Positions 1-4,454 of a DNA stretch of 6,240 bases are shown here, piece after piece. Every line of letters begins with the position of its first letter. The first letter of the stretch is position 1. The stretch is from assembly GCA_934643865.1 (NCBI GenBank), contig CAKUCX010000097.1:1-6240 (forward strand). The letters run 5' to 3'. The position numbers and the translations under genes are program-made. The DNA is from an uncultured Kiritimatiellota bacterium (GTDB lineage Bacteria > Verrucomicrobiota > Kiritimatiellia > RFP12 > UBA1067). Below the pieces are notes generated by a model. The model saw only the letters and a list, made by a program, of their open reading frames with translations, had not been told where the DNA came from and made no database searches.

Positions 1-59
1 CGGCGCGGCGGCTCGTGGAGGGGTGCGGGAACACGTGCGCGGCGCTCTTCCGGGCCGTC

Positions 60-93
60 GACGCCGCGCTCGAAGGGACGCCGCGCTCGAAGG
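60..93 (+). repeat. 17-bp perfect tandem duplication
   Basis: GACGCCGCGCTCGAAGG occurs at 60-76 and again, identical and adjacent, at 77-93. A degenerate continuation (GCGCTCGAAGGGG, then GCGCGCGCAAGGG) follows to about 130, so the tract looks slippage-prone. The unit length is not divisible by three and it falls inside a probable reading frame. Confidence 0.85.
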
Positions 94-218
94 GGAGATT
101 GCGCTCGAAGGGGAAGTCGCGCGCGCAAGGGAAGCCGCGCAGGCCGGGGAGAACGTGCGCGTTGGGGATGAAGGCGGGGGGACGGCATCCGATGGCGGGG
201 GCGGGACATGTAAAGCCC

Positions 219-238
219 GGACGCGCGGGCGCGCGTCC
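219..238 (+). terminator. GC-rich hairpin after the left-edge reading frame (possible terminator, no U-tract)
   Basis: GGACGCGC (219-226) pairs perfectly with GCGCGTCC (231-238) across a GGGC loop. The sequence after it is CTCCCCTAGG, so there is no T-run, and a standard intrinsic terminator is not supported. It lies near the end of the left-edge coding remnant, which fits a 3'-end structure. Confidence 0.3.
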
Positions 239-334
239 CTCCCCTAGGCGCGCCAACCTTGAGAAACAATCTCCGCGAGCTCCGTGTTGACCGGCCGGAG
301 GCTGCGGGTCCTTCGCGCGCCGGGCCCGTTCGGA

Positions 335-351
335 CGCCATGCGCCATGGCG
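335..351. repeat. Short perfect palindrome CGCCATG-CGC-CATGGCG
   Basis: Two 7-bp arms (335-341 and 345-351) are perfectly complementary around a 3-nt loop. The palindrome sits in the gene-free stretch between the left-edge remnant and the transposase-like gene. Its function is unknown. It could be part of an insertion-sequence end or simply a small hairpin. The rest of 250-427 shows nothing I can identify. Confidence 0.4.
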
Positions 352-427
352 GCCAGAATCCCGCGCTGTTCCGCGCCTGCCATGAAATATGCGTTTTCAG
401 AAAGCAAAGAGGCTTCCCTTCGATGAA

Positions 428-444
428 CCCCGTATAATGCGGGG
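428..444 (+). promoter_or_regulatory. Consensus -10 box (TATAAT) inside a small palindrome, upstream of the transposase-like gene
   Basis: A perfect TATAAT lies at 433-438. It is bracketed by CCCCG (428-432) and CGGGG (440-444), which are inverted copies with the -10 box in the loop. No convincing -35 hexamer is present 16-18 bp upstream. Transcription from here would start near 445 and give a leader of roughly 28 nt before the GTG at 473. The symmetry around the -10 could be an operator or a coincidence. Confidence 0.5.
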
Positions 445-459
445 CGTCAAAAACCAAAG

Positions 460-467
460 AAAGGAGG
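460..467 (+). promoter_or_regulatory. Strong Shine-Dalgarno AAAGGAGG deciding the GTG start at 473
   Basis: AAAGGAGG ends 5 nt before GTG 473-475. The upstream in-frame ATG at 389 would put both the TATAAT box and this ribosome binding site inside the coding sequence, so the GTG is the better start. Confidence 0.75.
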
Positions 468-472
468 CCGCC

Positions 473-1105
473 GTGAATGATGGCACAGCCGCGTACCGAT
501 TGCGAGAACAACTCAAGAGATTCGTGGGGATAGTCTTCCCCCATATCCCAAAACCGAAGAAAGAGTTCCCCGGGCAGATGTTTTTCGGGATACAGGCGGG
601 GCAGACGAAGGTCCTCGGCCGGATCGCCCGCGCGCCCGAGGAGGACATCCTGCTGAAGAAGACGGAGGAGAGGCTGTCGCGTCATCTTCTCGCCGAGGGT
701 CTGGACGCCACGGTGCAGGACGCGGTGCCGACGCAGGGAGCCGCATGCGTACACGACGACACCATCGTGTCGATAGACCCCTTCGACATCCAGAAGACGT
801 ACGTATGGGACGGCGGGATACCGCTCCTCGCGAAGGTGTGGGACGGCAGCAGGGGCCGCGTGGGCGACAACCTCGGATACAACCTGTGCTTCGCCAGGAT
901 GTGGCCCGGCCTCGGCGACAGGCTCGCGGTGCTCGCCGACCACGTCAGGCACGTGTCGAAGCGGATGTTCGACGTGCCGGACTTCTTTTTCTACGCCATC
1001 GCGGACAGCCTGCGGACGCTCTTCTCCCGCCATGGCAGGTGGAACGGCCTCGACGGACCGGACAGGGAGCCGGAAGAGCCGTGTCAGATGCTCTTGGCCC
1101 TGTAG
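473..1105 (+). CDS. DDE transposase-like protein, IS4-type, apparently internally deleted
   Basis: Reading from GTG 473 gives 210 aa; the in-frame ATG at 389 would add 28 residues lacking protein-like context. The N-terminal half (REQLKRFVGIVFPHIPKPKK, later EEDILLKKTEERLSRHL) and the block SIDPFDIQKTY with KVWDGSRG look like the start of IS4-type DDE transposases. D102 in SIDPFD would be the first catalytic Asp. The C-terminal part (RLAVLADHVRHVSKRMFDVP, then DFFFYAIADSLRTLFSRHGRW) resembles the C-terminal helical end of the same proteins. The roughly 200 residues that normally carry the second Asp and the Glu are missing, and the junction is near residues 132-143 (about nt 866-900). Such transposases usually have around 350-450 aa. 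The family call is from memory of motifs. The product should be catalytically dead but could keep DNA-binding segments. It has its own promoter and ribosome binding site. Confidence 0.65.
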   Translation: MNDGTAAYRLREQLKRFVGIVFPHIPKPKKEFPGQMFFGIQAGQTKVLGRIARAPEEDILLKKTEERLSRHLLAEGLDATVQDAVPTQGAACVHDDTIVSIDPFDIQKTYVWDGGIPLLAKVWDGSRGRVGDNLGYNLCFARMWPGLGDRLAVLADHVRHVSKRMFDVPDFFFYAIADSLRTLFSRHGRWNGLDGPDREPEEPCQMLLAL

Positions 1106-1106
1106 C

Positions 1107-1145
1107 CGCTGCGTCGGAAAATGCCGCCAAGCGGCGACGCCAGCG
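1107..1145 (+). terminator. Stem-loop directly after the transposase-like gene
   Basis: The outer stem is CGCTGCGTC (1107-1115) against GACG-C-CAGCG (1136-1145), nine pairs with one bulged C. The inner stem is GCCGC (1123-1127) against GCGGC (1131-1135) with a CAA loop. A 7-nt internal bulge (1116-1122) separates the two stems. The structure starts 2 nt after the TAG stop. No T-run follows, so it may be a processing or anti-read-through structure, or the IS end, rather than a classical terminator. Confidence 0.35.
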
Positions 1146-1150
1146 TGGAC

Positions 1151-1198
1151 AGGCGTTTGCGCGACCGCTCGGCGCGGGAACGCCTCACCAGCCTTTTT
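1151..1198 (+). terminator. Candidate intrinsic terminator upstream of trpS
   Basis: AGGCGTT (1151-1157) pairs with AACGCCT (1179-1185). The interior has further complementarity (GCG and CGA against TCG and CGC around 1159-1174). A run of five T lies at 1194-1198, 8 nt after the stem, which is farther than usual. It would insulate the trpS promoter from transposase transcription. Confidence 0.4.
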
Positions 1199-1231
1199 AC
1201 CGTTTGGGGATAGTCCAGAGACGCGCGCCCC

Positions 1232-1260
1232 TTGAAACCGCCGCCGGAATGCGCTAAACT
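1232..1260 (+). promoter_or_regulatory. Sigma70-type promoter of trpS
   Basis: A -35 box TTGAAA (1232-1237) and a -10 box TAAACT (1255-1260) are separated by exactly 17 bp. The predicted transcription start near 1267 leaves a leader of only about 20 nt. That is too short for a T-box or attenuator, and none is visible. Confidence 0.7.
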
Positions 1261-1287
1261 ATCCTTTCCAACTGGAGAGAGAGAAAG

Positions 1288-2241
1288 ATGCGGATTCTGA
1301 CGGGCATTCAGCCCTCGGGCAAATTGCACTGGGGCAACTACTTTGGCGCGATGAAGTCGATGTTCGACCTTCAGGAGAAGGGCGACAACTTCATGTTCAT
1401 CGCGAACTTCCACGCGATGACGACGGTGCGCGACGGCAAGGCACTGCGCGCGCAGACGCGCGACGTCGCGCTCGACTACCTTGCCTGCGGGCTCGACCCC
1501 GCGAAGACGGTCGTCTACCGCCAGAGCGACGTCCCCGAAGTGCAGGAACTCGCCTGGTACCTCTCGTGCCTCACGCCGATGGGCCTCCTGGAGCGCTGCC
1601 ACAGCTACAAGGACAAACTCGCCCACGGGCTGGAGGCGACGCACGGCCTCTTCGCCTATCCCGTCCTCATGGCGGCCGACATCCTCATCATGAACGCCGA
1701 CCTCGTGCCGGTGGGCAAGGACCAGAAGCAGCACCTGGAGGTGACGCGCGACCTCGCGCAGAAGTTCAACAACCAGTACGGCGAGATCTTCAAGCTGCCC
1801 GACGCCTACATCCCCGAGACGGTCGCGACGATTCCGGGCACCGACGGGCAGAAGATGTCCAAGAGCTACCACAACACGATCGAGCTTTTCGACCCCTCCG
1901 CCAAGAAGAAGATCATGGCCATCGTCACCGACTCGAAGACGATGGAGGAGCCGAAGGAGCCCGAGGGCAATTCGATCTACGAGATGTACAAGCTCTTCGC
2001 GACGCCCGAGGAGGCCGCGCAGATGGCGGCGAACTTCCGTGCGGGCAACTACGGCTATGGCCACGCGAAGAAGGAACTGCTCGCCGCCTACAAGCGTCTT
2101 TTCGATCCGTTCCGCGAGAAGCGCGCGGAGCTGGAGAAGGATCCCGACGCGCTGGAGGACATCCTCAAGGCCGGTGCCGCGCGCGCGCGCGCCGAGGCCG
2201 CGAAGGTCATGGACAAGGTGCGGGAGGCCGTCGGACTTTGA
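1288..2241 (+). CDS. trpS: Tryptophanyl-tRNA synthetase (TrpRS)
   Basis: This cytoplasmic class Ic aminoacyl-tRNA synthetase attaches L-tryptophan to tRNA-Trp using ATP. The 317-aa length matches the usual 320-340 aa of bacterial enzymes, so the gene looks complete. The HIGH-type signature is HWGN at residues 14-17, within PSGKLHWGNY. The KMSKS loop is perfect at residues 189-193. Between them are AADIL, with D131 in the position known to contact the Trp indole nitrogen in characterised bacterial TrpRS, and VGKDQKQH (142-149), the conserved GxDQ region. The ATG at 1288 directly precedes the first beta strand (MRILTGIQPSG), and a modest ribosome binding site (GGAG, 1274-1277) lies 10 nt upstream. 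The gene has its own promoter and appears monocistronic, since a repeat-filled intergenic region follows it. Nothing in the sequence suggests an antibiotic-resistant or regulatory paralogue, though a second trpS elsewhere cannot be excluded. Confidence 0.97.
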   Translation: MRILTGIQPSGKLHWGNYFGAMKSMFDLQEKGDNFMFIANFHAMTTVRDGKALRAQTRDVALDYLACGLDPAKTVVYRQSDVPEVQELAWYLSCLTPMGLLERCHSYKDKLAHGLEATHGLFAYPVLMAADILIMNADLVPVGKDQKQHLEVTRDLAQKFNNQYGEIFKLPDAYIPETVATIPGTDGQKMSKSYHNTIELFDPSAKKKIMAIVTDSKTMEEPKEPEGNSIYEMYKLFATPEEAAQMAANFRAGNYGYGHAKKELLAAYKRLFDPFREKRAELEKDPDALEDILKAGAARARAEAAKVMDKVREAVGL

Positions 2242-2254
2242 GAATTAAGTGGTT

Positions 2255-2278
2255 AAGTTGCCGCTGCGCGGCTTTAAG
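2255..2278 (+). repeat. Left arm of a 24-bp inverted repeat flanking the satellite
   Basis: This arm is the reverse complement of 2464-2487 at 23 of 24 positions, and 8 of the next 11 bases inward also match. Each arm contains its own small hairpin (GCCGC-TGC-GCGGC at 2260-2272). TTTAAG follows the hairpin, so in the + direction it could act weakly as the trpS terminator. The bases just outside (TTAAGTGGTTAAG, 2246-2257) match the satellite unit in inverted orientation. Confidence 0.75.
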
Positions 2279-2346
2279 TCGTTCAGTTGCCTCAGTCACG
2301 CCATTCTCATCAAAGTGCCTTATTCGGTCGTTTAACATCACCTCCT

Positions 2347-2469
2347 CACTTAACCACTTAACCACTTTAACCACTTAACCACTTTAACCACTTAACCACT
2401 TAACCACTTTAACCACTTAACTACTTAATCACTTAACCACTTAACTACTTAACTACTTAACCACTTAAA
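2347..2469. repeat. Octanucleotide satellite, 15 tandem units of CACTTAAC
   Basis: Fifteen head-to-tail units cover 123 bp. Twelve are 8 bp and three have an extra T (CACTTTAAC at 2363, 2380 and 2405). Variants are TACTTAAT at 2422, TACTTAAC at 2446 and 2454, and CACTTAAA at the end. The array is AT-rich in a GC-rich genome. It has no coding potential on the + strand that fits the neighbours. TTAA occurs in every unit. The stretch 2279-2346 between the left arm and the array shows nothing I recognise. Confidence 0.92.
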
Positions 2470-2487
2470 GCCGCGCAGCGGCGACTT
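2464..2487 (-). repeat. Right arm of the 24-bp inverted repeat, ending just before scpA
   Basis: This is the inverted partner of 2255-2278 with one mismatch. It contains the hairpin GCCGC-GCA-GCGGC (2470-2482). Its first six bases overlap the last satellite unit. It ends 14 nt before the scpA ATG, so it occupies the place where a ribosome binding site would be expected. Confidence 0.75.
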
Positions 2488-2501
2488 CATCTCCTACTAC
2501 C

Positions 2502-3299
2502 ATGGCCCAGGCGGAACTCCTCGCGGAAGACTACAAGGTGGACCTCGACATCTTCGAGGGGCCCCTTGACCTTCTGCTGTACCTGATCCGCCGCGAGGAG
2601 CTGGACATCTACGACATTCCCATCGAGCGCATCACGAGGCAGTACATGGCGTATCTCGACCTAATGCGCCAGTACAACCTCGACGTCGCCGGCGAGTTCA
2701 TCGTGATGGCCGCGACGCTCATGGTCATCAAGAGTCGCATGCTGTTGCCCGTGGACCGCCGTGCCGCCGAGGAGGGCGTGGAGGAGGAGTGGGTGGACCC
2801 GCGCCTCGACCTCGTGCGCCAGCTCGTCGAATACAAGAAGTTCAAGGACGCCGCCGGACGCCTCGGCGAATACGAGGCGCTGGTGCAGGAACGCTTCGAC
2901 TACGGCGGCGGTCGACCGAAGTTCGAGAAGACGGCCGCCGACGCGGCGGACGCCCTTTCGCGCATCGACCTCTACGACCTGCTGACGGCGTTCCAGGGCG
3001 TGCTCGCGCGCCTGGGCGAGATCCCGACGGGCGAGCTCAAGGGCGCGCGCTTCAGCGTCCCCGAGAAGATGGACCTCATCCTCGAACGCACGCGCGCGGA
3101 CGGGCAGGTCTCGTTCTCGCATCTCTTTGACGCGCAGTCGCCGCGCGGCGAGGTAATCGTGACGTTCCTCGCGCTGCTGGAGCTTCTGCGCCAGCACCGC
3201 ATCATCGTCTACCAGAACGCCGCCTTCCACGAAATCACCGTCCTCCCCTCGAAGGAGATGCCCGAGGACGCCCCGCTGGAGGCGCCGGATGAATGGTAG
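2502..3299 (+). CDS. scpA: Segregation and condensation protein A (ScpA, kleisin of the SMC complex)
   Basis: ScpA is the kleisin that bridges the SMC head domains and binds an ScpB dimer. The complex compacts and helps segregate the nucleoid. The protein has 265 aa, normal for the family. The N-terminal helical domain carries the hallmark block from about residue 10: YKVDLDIFEGPLDLLLYLIR, followed by REELDIYDIPIERITRQYM. VMAATLMVIKSRMLLP at about residues 68-83 is also typical. The C-terminal winged helix (about 185-250) includes MDLILERTRADGQVSFSHLF and VIVTFLALLELLRQHRI. The ATG at 2502 precedes the conserved domain by nine residues. No purine-rich Shine-Dalgarno lies in the 20 nt upstream (CTTCATCTCCTACTACC). 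The stop TAG lies inside a dispersed repeat, so the last residue is repeat-derived. scpB follows after 84 bp. Confidence 0.95.
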   Translation: MAQAELLAEDYKVDLDIFEGPLDLLLYLIRREELDIYDIPIERITRQYMAYLDLMRQYNLDVAGEFIVMAATLMVIKSRMLLPVDRRAAEEGVEEEWVDPRLDLVRQLVEYKKFKDAAGRLGEYEALVQERFDYGGGRPKFEKTAADAADALSRIDLYDLLTAFQGVLARLGEIPTGELKGARFSVPEKMDLILERTRADGQVSFSHLFDAQSPRGEVIVTFLALLELLRQHRIIVYQNAAFHEITVLPSKEMPEDAPLEAPDEW

Positions 3300-3361
3300 G
3301 GGCCGACGTCCTCGGCGGTCCGGTTCGGATGAACGATGGTAGGGGCCGACGTCCTCGGCGG
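3293..3361 (+). repeat. Two direct copies of a 26-bp palindrome-containing element between scpA and scpB
   Basis: Identical 26-bp copies lie at 3293-3318 and 3336-3361 (period 43 bp). Both begin ATGGTAGGGGCCGACGTCCT and end CGGCGG. GGATGAA precedes copy 1 and GGATGAACG precedes copy 2, so the similarity extends slightly upstream. The core GCCGA-CGTCC-TCGGC is a hairpin with a 5-bp stem. Copy 1 supplies the scpA stop codon, and copy 2 contains an ATG in frame with scpB. The layout suggests a mobile or REP-like intergenic repeat. Confidence 0.85.
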
Positions 3362-3383
3362 CCCGCCGACGAGAAAGTTTGAG

Positions 3384-4454
3384 ATGACAGAACCAGAAGA
3401 AACAGAAGAAGACGCGAAAAACGGGCTTGAGGCCGACGGGACCTCCGAACCGACGCCGGCGGCGCCGGTTGCGGAAACATCTGCCGTGAAGCCAAAGGGG
3501 CCGCGCATCCCCCTGCCGTCGTCGCTGCAGGAGATCGTCGGGGCGCTGCTCTTCGCGAGCGCGTCGCCCCTGACGGCGGCGGAGCTGCGCACGTGCGTGC
3601 GGGGCGTCGCGCCCGGGGAGGGGGACGACGCGGAGGTGATGTCCGTCTACCAGAGCTGCACGGCGCGCGAGATCGAGGAGGCCCTGCACGGCCTCGAAAA
3701 GGAGCTGGAGCGCAGCGCCTGCGGCTTCCGCCTCGTCTGCACGGGCGGGGCCTACCGCCTGCAGACGGCCTCGGCGTGCGGCCGCTACGTGCGCGCGCTC
3801 CTAAAACTCGACCGCCCGAGCCGCCTCTCCCGCGCTGCGCTGGAGACGCTGGCGATCATTGCCTACCGCCAGCCCATCACGAAGGCCGAGATCGAGCAAA
3901 TCCGCGGCGTCGCCGTGGACACGATCGTCAAGTCGCTCGTCGACCTGCAGCTCGTGCGTCTCGTCGGGCGCAGCGAGCTGCCGGGGCATCCGTTCCTCTA
4001 CGGCACCTCGCCGCTCTTCCTCGAACACTTCGGCCTCGCCTCGCTGAGCGAGCTCAACGACATCGACCCGACGCTCCAGCGGTCGAACCCGCGCGAGCGC
4101 GCGAAGCTCTTCGTCAAGGAGAAGAAGCCCGAGGAGCAGATGGCCGAAGGGACGGGGGAAACGCCCAAGAAGGCTGATGAAAAGGGGGCGGATGCGGTGG
4201 CCGTGACGGGGCCCGCGCCCGACGCCGCACCGGTCGCGAACGACGCCGAGGAGCCGGAGGACGCGGAGGCATCGGCGGACGCCGCGCCGGCCGAAGGCGG
4301 GGCCGCGCCGCGTCGTGTCTCGTTCCGCCCGGACGACGAGGCGGACGACGAGGTGGAAATCGACGACACGCCGGACGAGTTCGACGACGAGGATGACGAC
4401 GACGATGCGTTCGACGACGACGACGAGGAAGAAGGAGAAGAGGATGAAGACTAA
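3384..4454 (+). CDS. scpB: Segregation and condensation protein B (ScpB) with a long acidic C-terminal extension
   Basis: ScpB dimers bind the ScpA kleisin and regulate the SMC ATPase in the nucleoid. From ATG 3384 the protein has 356 aa, against about 170-220 for typical ScpB. Residues 1-40 are an acidic, Pro/Ala-rich lead. The two winged-helix domains span about 44-218, starting at SLQEIVGALLFASASPLTAA. The family signature is LSRAALETLAIIAYRQPITK (148-167) with IEQIRGV, then GHPFLYGTSPLFLEHFGL. Residues 235-310 are low-complexity Ala/Pro/Glu sequence. In residues 317-356, 31 of 40 are Asp or Glu. An in-frame ATG at 3336 would add 16 residues, but it lies in the 26-bp repeat. I prefer 3384, which has only a weak ribosome binding site (AGAAAG, 3372-3377). 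The 3' end overlaps the next gene by 11 bp. The tail is unusual and could mimic DNA or bind basic partners. Confidence 0.93.
   Translation: MTEPEETEEDAKNGLEADGTSEPTPAAPVAETSAVKPKGPRIPLPSSLQEIVGALLFASASPLTAAELRTCVRGVAPGEGDDAEVMSVYQSCTAREIEEALHGLEKELERSACGFRLVCTGGAYRLQTASACGRYVRALLKLDRPSRLSRAALETLAIIAYRQPITKAEIEQIRGVAVDTIVKSLVDLQLVRLVGRSELPGHPFLYGTSPLFLEHFGLASLSELNDIDPTLQRSNPRERAKLFVKEKKPEEQMAEGTGETPKKADEKGADAVAVTGPAPDAAPVANDAEEPEDAEASADAAPAEGGAAPRRVSFRPDDEADDEVEIDDTPDEFDDEDDDDDAFDDDDEEEGEEDED
4432..4437 (+). promoter_or_regulatory. Shine-Dalgarno AAGGAG for the LysM lipoprotein, inside the scpB acidic tail
   Basis: AAGGAG lies 6 nt before ATG 4444, within a purine run (GAGGAAGAAGGAGAAGAGG, 4425-4443) that encodes acidic residues of ScpB. 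It decides the start of the next gene and implies translational coupling with scpB. Confidence 0.65.

Larger units (their letters stand above)
3..247 (+). pseudogene. 3' end of an unidentified coding region, apparently frameshifted by a 17-bp tandem duplication
   Basis: I do not recognise this protein, and its start lies left of the window. Bases 3-76 read well in frame 3 (ARRLVEGCGNTCAALFRAVD, then AALEG), with 24 of 25 codons ending in G or C. Bases 60-76 are then repeated exactly at 77-93. Seventeen is not a multiple of three, so the frame with protein-like composition moves to frame 2 (DAALEGEIALEGEVARAREA and onward), which has mostly G at first codon positions and ends at TAG 245-247. 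If the duplication is ignored, frame 3 stays open to TGA 288-290 but becomes a basic Ser/Lys/Arg-rich string. Third-position GC alone does not choose between the frames after the duplication, so this is a reasoned guess. The alternatives are a gene that genuinely ends at 290, or non-coding decay. Confidence 0.35.

Noticed and set aside
389..472. N-terminal extension of the transposase-like gene from ATG 389
   Set aside because: The extension contains a consensus TATAAT box and a strong Shine-Dalgarno placed for GTG 473.
525..1215. TGGGGATAGTC shared at 525-535 and 1205-1215 as possible insertion-sequence end repeats
   Set aside because: It is only 11 bp, one copy lies inside the coding region, and the orientation is direct. 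Chance is the simpler explanation.
1261..1287. T-box or trp leader controlling trpS
   Set aside because: The predicted leader is about 20 nt, with no room for a specifier stem or a leader peptide.
1084..2064. 326-codon open frame on the minus strand over trpS
   Set aside because: It is opposite the unmistakable TrpRS with HIGH and KMSKS motifs, and its translation is Arg/Leu/Val-rich without a motif.
2347..2469. CRISPR array as an explanation of the repeat tract
   Set aside because: The units are 8-9 bp and directly adjacent, with no 25-40 bp repeats separated by unique spacers, and no cas genes are in the window.
3336..3383. Longer ScpB start at ATG 3336
   Set aside because: The 16 extra residues are encoded largely by the 26-bp repeat and have no ScpB similarity. 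ATG 3384 opens the natural acidic lead. It remains possible, because neither start has a good ribosome binding site.
2661..3689. 342-codon open frame on the minus strand over scpA and scpB
   Set aside because: It spans two conserved genes and the repeat-filled gap. The composition is antisense-like, and the AEDVGPYH stretches are translations of the 26-bp repeat.
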